This document shows positions 44,449 to 54,645 of a stretch of DNA of 64,000 nt, piece by piece (position 1 is the stretch's first letter; every line of letters begins with the position of its first letter). A program made the position numbers and the translations under genes. Origin of the DNA: Immersiella caudata (taxonomy: Eukaryota; Ascomycota; Sordariomycetes; Sordariales; Lasiosphaeriaceae); contig JAULSU010000003.1 in NCBI GenBank assembly GCA_030512335.1, positions 930,001 to 994,000 on the forward strand, in the 5' to 3' direction. The notes under the pieces were generated by a model, which was not told the DNA's origin, ran no database searches, and saw only the letters and a list, made by a program, of their open reading frames with translations.

Positions 44449-45211
44449 GAGCAACGACTAACCCCGAACGGACGCCAGTTTTGTGGCAGGCGATGGAGAC
44501 GCTTGCGCTTGTGGATCCCAGCATCAAATAGTAGCCTCTGGAAAAGCAGACACAATGAAAATGCCAAAAAAAGAAAAACATCGATGACCTTCTATTCTTC
44601 TATGCGTGTTGTAACGCGCCTTCCTTTGTCTTTCAAGCAGCTGAGCATCTTTTGTAAGCCGTGGTTGTATCGGAACAGGCGCTTTGTTCACGTGAAGATG
44701 GGCATTTGAAGCATCCACAAAGTTCGATTGGTGCCTTGACGCGTACGTTTCATCCAATGTGTAGAACGCGCCGGAAGAAAACATCCAAGTCTACTGCGCG
44801 CGGTTGCTTCGTCGCGGAATCTTTTCGCCTCCCGTGACACTTCACGACGACGCACCTTGCGACTTCTGGTACCTGCCCTTATGCGCGATGAAGGCTGAAC
44901 ACACATTTATGCCCACCAAGGTTGCTTACCTACCTATATAGTCTCACCCGCAATTTTTGTGTCCGAGTCCGTATTAGTCCCAAATCCTGAGCTAAGGTGA
45001 GCCGCACTGAGGGCTGCCTGAGCCGAAGTGAGTCCAGAAACTTGTCCCGGCTATAGTTCCTAAGACTACGGCTAAAAAAGCTAGGTTTGTAAGATGTGGT
45101 AATTATCGGCATTTGTTAGTCTCAGGATTCCTCTAACGTATTTAATAAGCGAACAGACAATTTTCATCACTAATTATAGTGAAATCTACTGTAAAGGTGT
45201 AAAGTGCGTGT
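44449..45211. other. Intergenic, repeat-like remnants near the right end
   Basis: 44930-45120 has degenerate GGTGAGCC/TGAGCC motifs similar to the inverted repeat at 14705-14744, possibly old repeat termini. No gene seen. Confidence 0.4.
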
Positions 45212-45262
45212 CATGTCAAAAAACGCGCCACTTGCTTATCCGTGCGACTTGCTTATCATGTA
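45212..45262. repeat. Degenerate terminal repeat of a second Fot1/pogo-type element
   Basis: GCGCCACTTGCTTATCC...ACTTGCTTATC..ACGTTA resembles the right terminal repeat of the transposon at 45329-48559 with several G-to-A/C-to-T changes. No body of that element is recognisable to its left. Confidence 0.45.
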
Positions 45263-45788
45263 CGTTATTCCTAATATTACGTAACACGATGCTTTTAAAG
45301 TTCCAAACACTGGTTAAAGCTTAAATTAACGTGCGTTATAAGCGAGCGGCGCATATAAGCGAGCGGCGCACTTCCCCCAACCTCATAGCAAGTATCTACA
45401 ATTATTCCACCACAACACTAGGAAATAACAATAACTGAATCAGAAATGGATAAATCAGACGATTTTACAACCTCCTTGCAGGTGCGCGCATTATGGCCAG
45501 GCTTACCGCACACGCCATAACACCGAATCTTCGTACAAAACCCCCCTATACCACCACCACTTTGGCGTGTTTCCTGAGCTAACTGCTCGCCCACAGCTTT
45601 TTAATCCAGTAAATCCTATGCCTCTTGTACAGTAAGTGACCCTCTAAGCCGTACACGTGTTTTTTTAACCCTCCGTCACTTACTAAGCCCCTTATTAGCC
45701 TTTTGTAATGCGGAGACCTTTATACAGAGAAGAGCCACCTTGTATATCACAGCTATTATACCTTTAGCTAATCGATCTATAGCTATTT

Positions 45789-46457
45789 GTTAAATTCTAG
45801 CCTCTGAGAGCGCTAAAGAGGCCCTGTATTTACAGGGCCTGCCAGTGAGGAAGGCGCTGGGTACCCTGCACCTGCAGCCACCCACTAGCCACAATGTGGC
45901 TTCGAACCTTCTGGAATCCAGAAGGCCTCAGGGCCTTCAGGGGGCCACAGAAGGCTCTGGAAGCCCACAGGCTTCCACAACCTTCTGAGGCCACATCAGT
46001 GATTACGAGGCCTGTGGAGAGCCTCCACCATACTATTCTATTATTGTATTAGTAGTAGAAAGCTTTGGAATTTCCATTCCAGAGCTCCCGCAGCCTATAA
46101 CTAGCCATCTCCTCTCTTGTAATTAGCTTTCCTAAAAGCAAGCAATCTACTTCCTTCAGTTGAGTACTACTCACTGAAGCAAGCAATTCACAAGCAACAC
46201 AGTTGTCATTACAGTGCAGAGTTCACTAAAACCTTCTGTTTTACAGTGCATAGTCCGCTGTAACTTGTCTTTTAGGCTCTGTAGTACAGGCCTTCGTTTG
46301 CTTCCTTCAGCACCTTAGTAAGCTCTGCTGTCGTACCTTACAGCGCTCCTCCGGAGCACTGTACTCGCATTTCTTCCCCTGACCGGAGCACTGTACTACA
46401 GGCTCCCACAGGCTCTCAGGCGCTGTAATACAGGCCTGTAGAGTGCTACAAAGCAAC
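45789..46457 (-). mobile_element. 670-bp MITE-like element, copy A
   Basis: Reverse complement of copies B and C. Ends are GTTAAATTCTAGCC (left) and GCTACAAAGCAAC (right), forming an imperfect 13-bp terminal inverted repeat. Flanking 7-mers GCTATTT and ACTATTA match at 5 of 7 positions (an aged target duplication). It has no ORF of its own and many short palindromes such as CTCTGGAATGGAAATTCCAGAG. Inserted in the transposase gene. Confidence 0.85.
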
Positions 46458-46890
46458 ACTATTAACATAAAGGTTAAAGAGCTGCCCTAATAGTTCGAAA
46501 TTCGATTTTTAATAAATGCTAACTGTGAGGTAGCCTCTCAGGGGTTATACGGCGTTTAGGAGGTCCAAGGTAGTGGTGTGGCTTAGCCTGAGGTTAGGGG
46601 TGTTAAGGTTTAAATACACATATCTAGCTTTAATATTACTTTATCTGGGTTGTACGGTATAAAGCCAGCTCTAGTAAAGCCCCCCTGGATATTCTTTTCC
46701 GTAATTAAAGTAAAAAACGCTTTTTTAAACGAACAGAGAAATTCTAACTTACTAATATAAGTGATACTTATCCGCATTAACTGCTTAATTTAATAGCCGT
46801 ACGCCTTTTTCAGCGGCCCAAAACAACTAATATCTAAGGGCTGAAGTAGGTGTAAGGTATACGGAGGTATACAGAGCGTAATAATGTTAT

Positions 46891-47560
46891 GTTGCTTTGT
46901 AGCACTCTACAGGCCTGTATTACAGCGCCTGAGAGCCTGTGGGAGCCTGTAGTACAGTGCTCCGGTCAGGGGAAGAAATGCGAGTACAGTGCTCCGGAGG
47001 AGCGCTGTGAGGTACGACAGCAGAGCTTACTAAGGTGCTGAAGGAAGCAAACGAAGGCCTGTACTACAGAGCCTAAAAGACAAGTTACAGCGAACTATGC
47101 GCTGTAAAACAGAAGGTTTCAGTGAACTCTGCACTGTAATAAACGACTGTATTACTTGTGAATTGCTTGCTTCAGTGAGTAGTACTCAACTGAAGGAAGT
47201 AGATTGCTTGCTTGAAGGAAAGCTAATTACAAGAGAGGAGATGGCTAGTTATAGGCTGTGGGAGCTCTGGAATGGAAATTCCAGAGCTTTCTACTACTAA
47301 TACAATAATAGAATAGTATGGTGGAGGCTCTCCACAGGCCTTGTAATCACTGATGTGGCCTCAGAAGGTTATGGAAGCCTGTGGGCTTCCAGAGCCTTCT
47401 GTGGCCCCCTGAAGGCCCTGAGGCCTTCTGGATTCCAGAAGGTTCGAAGCCACATTGTGGCTAGTGGGTGGCTGCAGGTGCAGGGTACCCAGCGCCTTCC
47501 TCACTGGCAGGCCCTGTAAATACAGGGCCTCTTTAGCGCTCTCAGAGGCTAGAATTTAAC
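46891..47560 (+). mobile_element. 670-bp MITE-like element, copy B
   Basis: Begins GTTGCTTTGTAGC and ends GGCTAGAATTTAAC; flanked by a perfect 7-bp direct repeat ATGTTAT (46884-46890 and 47561-47567). Inserted into the transposase gene in the opposite orientation to copy A, so the two copies form a large inverted repeat around 433 bp of transposase. Nearly identical to copies A and C. Confidence 0.9.
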
Positions 47561-48654
47561 ATGTTATATACCTGGTAATAAGCCTCGAATTCTTCGGAGT
47601 GATGGCTTTTGTGGCCGTTAAGGATCAGAAGCCGATATTTACCCTTTATACAAGCTGATATGTGTAAATCGAAATGCCAAATCTAATCCATACCTTTCTT
47701 ATTCGTAATCCAGCTATTATCAGTTATTATAATACACTAGGTGGCCGGAAGGTTGTATTTTTAATACTAATTAGTAAGATGGTATTACATAGCTAAGATA
47801 ATAAATAGTGGGATGGCCCAGCCTTAAGAATTCACCCCTTAGATGACCGTAGCCCACTCTTAATTGCCAGGCTGGGCTTGTTTAACCCTACCACGGCTAT
47901 CTGAGGTAGTAACTACCATAGTGGGTGTGATAATACCCATCATAAAACCAGTCTTGTCGAAATTATACACATCTTTATCAAGGATGCCGTATTTAGCCTT
48001 CATATTATACACGAGGGCAAACCACTTGCTAATAACCTTTAGATCTTCGCATTTAGCCCTTTAGTAGTCGTATTTACGTGTAAAACACGTCCAGAGCTTT
48101 AGCTGGCGTTTAACAAAGTTGTAAGCCCAGAGCTTACCGACAAAGGGCGTATCACGTTCGCGTAACAGTTAGTTAGCTATATCTTCCACGTAATAAAGCC
48201 AAGGGTGGAATACATGTGCAGATAATTTGATTATATATTAAATAATCGTACTTTCTTTTAAATCCGTAAGCTTACGTAAGTTGGCTGGAATATCGCATCG
48301 TGCAGGTCTACTGTAAAGCCGTTACCAGAGTGTTATTTCTGGGACATCATATACCTTAGCTGCCTTTCGCTGACTAAGCTTTGGATTCTTCTAAATAGCT
48401 TGGATGGCTAAAAGAAGCCTCGCTTCGTTTAAATCGCTTGCCATGGTTTTTGGTGGTGGAATGTGGTAAATAATCAGGGGTAGCGCGTCGCGTTGAAAAG
48501 TGCGCCGCTCGCTTATATGCGCCGCTCGCTTATATGCGCCGCTCGCTTATAACGCACGTTAGTAGAGTTTTAGCTATTCTAATAAGTTCCACTTTCAAAG
48601 GCACAAAGCTTACTACCTCTCGATCAAAAGCCCACTTAGCTAAAAAGGTCTCCT

Positions 48655-49115
48655 GATTGGTAGAGCCCCTTCGGGTACGGCCTGCACTACACGACTTTCG
48701 CACCGTCTGTATTCGAGACCTTCCCCAAAGTCAATCAAGATTGCGGATCTGCTGTGTAACAAGCAGTGCAAGGATATGTGCCCCTTCCCTTCGCTCCCGC
48801 TGGACGTGAAGAACACCGGGAACGTCACGTCGGAAATATGTGGCGCTGGCGTTTCTGAAGGGGTAGTACGGGCCGAAGCCGTACCCGATTAAGACGTTGG
48901 CGTCGTATGAGAGGGTACGGGAGGTGCGGCCAGGAGGTGGGAAGAGGGCGGAGTTGAAGTGGAATTTGGGGGATGTGGCGAGACATGATGAGATGGGGAA
49001 CACGGTGTTGTATCCGGGGAAGTATACCGTGTTGATTGATGAGCCGGCGTTGACGAAGGTGGGGTTTGAGTTGGGTGGGGAGGCGATGGTGTTGGATGCT
49101 TGGCCGCAGAAGTGA
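48655..49115 (+). pseudogene. 3' fragment of a GH3 beta-xylosidase gene
   Basis: Reads PFGYGLHYTTFAPSVF, then after a frame change CPFPSLPLDVKNTGNVTS, after another YVALAFLKG, stop, YGPKPYPIKTLASYERVREV, then LGDVARHDEMGNTVLYPGKYTVL and VVLD-type ending VLDAWPQK, the C-terminal fibronectin-III-like domain of fungal GH3 xylan 1,4-beta-xylosidase. Defects: two frameshifts (about 48746 and 48832) and an in-frame TAG near 48857. Everything upstream, including the catalytic domains, is absent, and the Fot1 element ends about 95 bp before the fragment. Confidence 0.8.
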
Positions 49116-49203
49116 AAGGGAGAAGGGGTAAAAAGGGGGAGATGAGAGTGGGTAATATGTATTGGAATTGGCAAAGCAAATTAAATTGGTAATAATGCCG
49201 TGC

Positions 49204-52100
49204 TCATGGGGGCAGATCCAGCTCTTCGTCTCCTTCCCAGTTTGTCCCCGACCCCTCTGCTCCTCCACTCGCATCTCCCTCCGGTAGACCAGCGCTTTGA
49301 AGATAGTCAGGAAACTCCGCCCCATCAGGCACGGTGCTGATATCATCAATGTCAGGAAAACTGAGCTCATCGTTCGCCATACCGAGCTGCGACTGATCGT
49401 GACCATAGCCATCGTGAATCGAAGACTCGGGTACGACACACCGGGGGGCCGTGAGATATAGCTGGTCTGGTTCAGGGTGGGGCGCCACCTCTGAACTTTG
49501 ACCGACGCCCTGGTGATTGCTTGTGAAGTTGCCAAACGCGGCTTCCGGGCCGTCTAGATCTTTGATCTGGTCCAAGAGGGTATTCGGCGATTCTAGAGTT
49601 TGAGGATCGTAAAATTGGATTTCTGTGGTTGGGACCATGAACCAGGAGGAAGGGTCAAGACTAGATGATGCTGAATCAATTAGCAGTAGCTGGTTGTTTT
49701 GTGCAGACGCCCCATCTCCTTCTCCGGGGAGATCTGTTGCGGGCGTGGTTTCATCAATGCTGATCGGTCGGCCGATGGGAGCTGCCAGGGTTGAATGGGA
49801 AAAATCTTGGGGAGGTCTGGTAGTCGTAGTCAAAAGACCAGGCAGAAATCCCTGAAGAGCGCTCCGGATGGCTGAACGTATAACGTCGGATATTTCGGTC
49901 TGAGTTCGTGGCGACGGAGGCTGGGTGTCGAATAGCCTCTGCACGTCGGAAGTCACAGGCGGCTCCAGACACTCTGCGAGTAGCTCGGAGCACCTCTCGA
50001 CGGTACCCACTTTCCTGAGAAGACCGCACACGTCTATGTCGAAGTCTAATCCATACTCGTCAACAGAGCCGCTCCAAAAGGACAGACGTGGGGAATGAGT
50101 ACTACTCACATGGGGATGGAATCCGTTCTTGTGGCACGTCGTTGAAAAGAATCGTGAACAACCGCACCCACCTCTGCTCCTCACTCATATTCCTTGGTCG
50201 CCTTCGAAGTTCATCTTCGACGGTGTTGTCAAACATCAGGTACTCTTCCTCCGGTACGTTGGCCCGAGCTTTGACAAGACATGGGTCTCCGCGCGCATGG
50301 TCGTCTAGTTTCTGGTCATCTGGAAATGAAACCTGACACCTTCGGCAAGTCAAACTCAAGCTTGGCTTTTTATGCCGACGGAAGAGGTGCTCTCTGAGGT
50401 AAGACGTTAGAGTCGGGCCACTCTCCGGATGTTTGTAGTAAAACAGTGCTACACTTACTTGACGCGGTGGACATCTGTCCAGCCCATTTTGCTAAGCCCA
50501 AGGCAACCGAAGTCCTTTATCCTGTTGCTGTCTGGATATCTTTTGTGGTACAGGCACGCATATCTCCTGAATGTCCTCGGGATTTCTTTAAACGAGTTCT
50601 TGCTGCTCTTATCCCTACGCCTTTTTCGGTCATCTTCGTCATCGTCATGATCGTCATTCACCTTTCGCTTCCCCCGGGCAGCTGACGTGCCTGCCCGTGC
50701 AATTGAAGCTGACGCGCCATCAAGACTTTGGCATCCCGATGTCGACAAGGGTGGGGCGGATCGGGCTGTTTCGCCCCCAGCAGCATGTTGAACAATTGAG
50801 CCGTTGTCCTGGAAGCCGTTCTCCGCAAGCCTGTCGTTGATGTGCTTTACAATAACATCCTTCAACCAGTGGATCACCGGGGATAGCCGCAGGTCAAATG
50901 GACCTCCAAAGACGAAAGAGTCCGGGTCCGGATCCGAGTCGTCCGTGACACCAGAGATACTGTCTCCGTCATCGCCTCCAACAGAACTTTCCCGTTCGTC
51001 AGATGTTGAGGGGGTCAATGCAGATGGTGAGCTATCAGAAGACGATGCAGGGGGCGGTTCATGGGGAGGCACAATGGAACTTGAGGTAGTTGAGCTTTCC
51101 GTGGCTACCACTGGCAACCCTGAGCCAGTATCGGGTGGGGGCATCGAAGTATCTAATTGGAACAACGTTAACAACCTCGGGCAACGACAAAAAAGAACCA
51201 CTCGCAGGCACATGTTGTTGCCCGGTAGAACATACCATTTTCATCTTCTGCGCTTCGGTTGCCGGTCTTCCGTTCCGTATTGCTAAGGAGGAGTTTTTCC
51301 AATGCTGGATCGGAATCTATCCATGGTCGACCAATGATGAGTGGCACGCCCCCCAGAACATCATTTTCGGAGAGAACAGGAAGCCTTACAACCCTCGAGC
51401 GGTTCGAATCAATCCCCGGTAGCCTGAATGCAACCGTGACGGCATGCGTACACCTAAGAATTCCTCTTGGTGTCACAATACATCGAATTTCGGATTCCTC
51501 AAGACTGACTAGCTTAAGCCCAAGCAATTTTGCGAGGCGTGGATTGAAAAACGACTGTGGCCACCGGCAGCTGGCAACTGCTGTGAGGCGGATTTCCATG
51601 TCTCGGGTTATGATGTCGATTTCGAGCTCTCGCTCGATGGGGTGCAGCTGAGAGAGGTCGATCGGCGGGCGTTTTCGGGATCTCCGAGTCGGGATCTTTG
51701 GAGGCGGGCTTTTTGATGATGGGGAGAGGTCAAGACCCAAGAATGGAATACTTTTGGCGACGCTTGATGGCGGGGAGACGTCGGGAATCTGGGCGACCTT
51801 TGAGTGTGCCTTCGGCCGAATGGCAACTGGGATTCTGGGCGGTGTCGGGAGTGTCATATTTCGACGGCCGGTCCGCTTCCTCCTAGAATAGCTTCTACTC
51901 TCGGATTGACGATCCTCTTTGCTCACCCCGGTGATCGTTGCGTCTTTATTGCCGGCATCCATCGCACCCAACACACGCAAGCGACCTCGCTGTCGATAGG
52001 TAATCACAAGGGCGTGGGAGGTCGAACTCTTTCTCGTGTCAACCAGGCTTCGCGTAAGGAAGAGAGTGATGTCCGGCCAGGCTTGGTTCGAGTGAAGCAT
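49204..52100 (-). CDS. Retropepsin-like domain fused to C2H2-type zinc fingers
   Basis: Four exons: start (ATG 52100, or ATG 51962 giving 848 aa) to 51236, 51152-50459, 50393-50110, 50045-49204; all joins keep frame. N-terminal part: IRLTAVASCRWPQSFFNPRLAKLLGL, ITPRGILRCTHAVTVAFRLPG and GGVPLIIGRPWID follow the retropepsin-like layout, but the DTGA position reads SCRW, so the catalytic Asp is missing. After an acidic/Ser-rich linker and a basic cluster (RKRRRDKSS), the C-terminal part has two fungal C2H2-like fingers: CLYHKRYP...FGCLGL...VHRVKEHLFRRH and CRRCQVSFPDDQKLDDHARGDPC. The tail is acidic, activation-domain-like. A DNA-binding regulator with a non-catalytic protease fold is inferred. 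Confidence 0.72.
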
Positions 52101-54219
52101 CAAGATGTTGCAAGAAAGAGGTGGAGTCCGGGATTAGCGCATTCGGAGATGGCATCTCTGGAAGTAGCTGAAAAAAGGATTGACATACTTGTTGAGTTTC
52201 GACATGAAGTCTCGAGGGGATGATCTTCTTTCCCCAGGGAATCGGGCGAGGCGTTAACTCCCTCCAATCCCAGTCGTTGCCCACCCTCCAAGACGCCTGG
52301 GTTTTGCGCAGTGCGCAAAAACATTCGCGGGGAAATGGAAGAGAGTTGCCCCAAGTGGGCGAAAAGTGAAAAGCGTGGAAACAACAAAACGCGGAAAAAA
52401 GGAAAAAAAAAAAGGAAACAAGAAAGAGAGAGAACCCATGGGACCGGGCGTCACACTCGGTTAGTCAGGAAAGAAAACTAAGCCATTGGACATGCAATTT
52501 ACCTAGGTATATTGCCACTAGACTCGGCGGATTGAGCATTCGAAGGTCTCGGGCGCTGCCTCTCGCGGCCGCGCTTGCGCACTGGCCAGCATACGCCACG
52601 TGCAGCATCAATGGCAGCAAACAACACCTGGAGAGACGCGCTAAGACTCGACTTCTGGCACAAGGATGACCGCGCCCACGACACTTGACATGGAACTGCT
52701 ACAGCCTTCGGAGAAGGAGAAAGAAGAAGCCAAATAAATTTGAGAAGCTCTTCGCTAACGCATCGAACACAGCGCACCAAAACCCCACCGAACCCCGTTA
52801 AGCACGCCGACTCTCGTACAGGCTCTTCCGATGACGTCCCACCGAACCCCGCAATTCGACGATCTCCCCACGACCATTGTCTCCTGAGCGAGGTCGGCGG
52901 CCGTGTGAGGCAGCTAAGGGGAGCTTTGAGCAGGTGCCTCTCCGGAGCGACTCATCATCTCGAGTTCGCCATCATCTCGAGTTCGCGCTTGACAACAGAA
53001 CGGGCGGGCCCCTGACGAGGATGCAATCGAGTCTCGTGGGCCGCGAGCCGGCTGTGACGGTGGCGGCTTGGATAGGCCTAAGACTGGCGGGAGAGTTGAG
53101 CTGACCCTGGGCAGGGTGTGCGGTCTCGACCTTTCAACACTCGGCCCTGCCGTAGCCCGTTGTCGGCTAGCGGTCACCACCTCACGACGCTTGCTGTACT
53201 GCAGCAAATGAGGAGGACGACAGTGATGGCAGCGTCCTTTAGGTTGATGTGGAGATACCTCTCGAGGATGCGCCCAAGTCGGATCGCCATGGCTCAAGGC
53301 GAGACTGGCTGGGACAGAACATCTGGCTCGCAGCAAGAGAGCCCTTCAGTTCGACCACAATTCGCGTGGCTGAGACACGCTACCTCTCGTAGCCCTCTGG
53401 CTTTGCCTCGCCCTGTCTGTTGTAGGCTGCCGCCGTCGTCTCCTTTGTCTGCAGGTGGTGTGAGCTCTCCCGGCGAGTTGGTTGGATCATGATGCTCAAG
53501 CAGTTATCGTTCTTCGCCTGCATCTATTCGCCCACTCCTTTTACCAGCCCCCATCCTCATCGCAAGAACGCAGTTCATGCTGAGGACTAGAGAAGAATGG
53601 CATCGGAGTCGAGGCCGAGTTTGCTCCATGATTCTTCCATATGCATCACGCTCACTATCCTTTGCTAGCTCAATTGTTCATCTCATTCTCTCGTTGTCAT
53701 AGCACAACACCATCTCACTGTATTCCCTCACAGCGCCCTCAAGTTTTTTTTCCTTGACGCACAATCTCATTGCAACATGTTCTGGTGCAGGCCAATTTCA
53801 GCTCCATCGTTAACCAGTTCTGACCCCTCGTTCCTTCCGGTGATCTTGGGTACAGTTAGGAAGGTTGCAGTAGATGCTGAGTACGCCCCTGCTGAAGCCG
53901 ATGTTCAGGTATATTTTCAGAGAGTTCAAGGCTTCGAAAATGATGTTCAACTGTCTGGAATCATGATGCCGACGATGGGGCTCTGAACACTGGCCGGAGA
54001 TCTTTGTCCGGGTGCTCAGCTAGCCACCTCGCATCTCACGACTGGCTGCATGCAGCTTGCAGCCACCCGCTCCCTGATACCAACACACAACTGGTAGAAA
54101 AAGCGCCACAACATTGACAAGCTGAGTCTTGCATGTGTTTCTGCACGTTCACACAAGTGGTTTCCGGCAGTTTGGCTTGCCAGCACTTTTTTTCGACAGT
54201 CTCCCAAGCGCTGCCTAGA
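52101..54219. other. 2.1-kb gene-poor region
   Basis: ORFs such as 52499-52780 minus, 52914-53336 minus and 53777-53986 plus have no domain. A 17-bp tandem duplication CATCATCTCGAGTTCGC lies near 52957-52990. The 53777 ORF has a plausible leader but no family. Confidence 0.5.
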
Positions 54220-54227
54220 TATATAAG
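54220..54227 (+). promoter_or_regulatory. TATA box of the small secreted protein gene
   Basis: TATATAAG about 115 nt upstream of ATG 54341. Confidence 0.6.
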
Positions 54228-54340
54228 CGCTCCAGGCGCCGTCTCTCCTCAGCTTTAACTCTCTTTGCTCCTCGACTTGCGAATTTTGAGGGTGTCTTCT
54301 TAAACCAAGCACTTGTCTTCTACCTTCCTGCATTATCATT

Positions 54341-54535
54341 ATGAAGCTCGACTTCCTCATTGCCGCTGGCCTGGCCACTCTGCTCCATGCATCACCTCTT
54401 GATCAAGTTGTCATCAACTTTGCTGCCCCGGTCGTCGCGCCTGCCGCCGTGCCCGATGCAACAACTCCTAACGACCTTGCCAGCGCCGCGCTTACCACCA
54501 CGATGGGGAAGTTGACCAGATCTGAACAGTGGTGA
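54341..54535 (+). CDS. Small secreted protein, possibly frame-disrupted
   Basis: 64 codons with a signal peptide (MKLDFLIAAGLATLLHAS) and an Ala/Pro/Val-rich remainder ending at TGA 54535. It has a strong TATA box and a CT-rich leader. Directly downstream, in another frame, the sequence continues VIFSKSDCTGTTREVKLGECLDV...KLLECFRS to a TAG at 54643-54645, with three Cys as in many small secreted fungal proteins. I could not find an intron joining the two frames. Either an unusual splice or a frameshift has broken an effector-like gene. Confidence 0.5.
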   Translation: MKLDFLIAAGLATLLHASPLDQVVINFAAPVVAPAAVPDATTPNDLASAALTTTMGKLTRSEQW

Positions 54536-54645
54536 TATTCTCGAAATCCGATTGCACTGGGACAACCAGGGAAGTTAAGTTGGGGGAATGCCTTGATGTG
54601 AAGGACTGGCATAGTATTAAGCTGCTGGAATGTTTTAGATCCTAG

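Larger units (their letters stand above)
45418..48444 (-). pseudogene. Fot1/pogo transposase, RIP-broken and split by two insertions
   Basis: Segments in order: 48444-47561 (helix-turn-helix KLSQRKAAKVYDVPE, then YGILDKDVYNFDKTGF, ITNKKGMD and LLILNGHKSHHSEEF), 46890-46458 (LHLLQPLDISCFGPLKKAYG, KLEFLCSFKKAFF and NIQGGFTRAGFIPYNP), and 45788-45418 (IDRLAKG and the zinc knuckle CYGVCGKPGHNARTC). Family residues FDETGF and DGHxSHH appear as FDKTGF and NGHKSHH, i.e. G-to-A changes destroying catalytic-site residues. More than ten premature TAA/TAG codons are present. The protein is dead; its domains are still easily read. Confidence 0.88.
45329..48559 (-). mobile_element. RIP-inactivated Fot1/pogo (Tc1-mariner superfamily) transposon with nested insertions
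   Basis: Terminal inverted repeats start ACGTGCGTTATAAGCGAG on both sides and are flanked by TA (45327-45328 and 48560-48561), the Tc1/mariner target duplication. Each end has internal GAGCGGCGCATATAAGC units, two on the left and three on the right. Between them a transposase reads on the minus strand from ATG 48444 to a TAG at 45418, interrupted by two 670-bp elements. Without those insertions the element would be about 1.9 kb, the usual Fot1 size. Stop codons are overwhelmingly TAA/TAG where Gln or Trp is expected, the signature of RIP. Confidence 0.88.

Noticed and set aside
45789..47560. CRISPR-like or tRNA-bearing repeat
   Set aside because: The repeats are two large opposed transposable-element copies with target duplications, not short spaced repeats; no tRNA cloverleaf seen.
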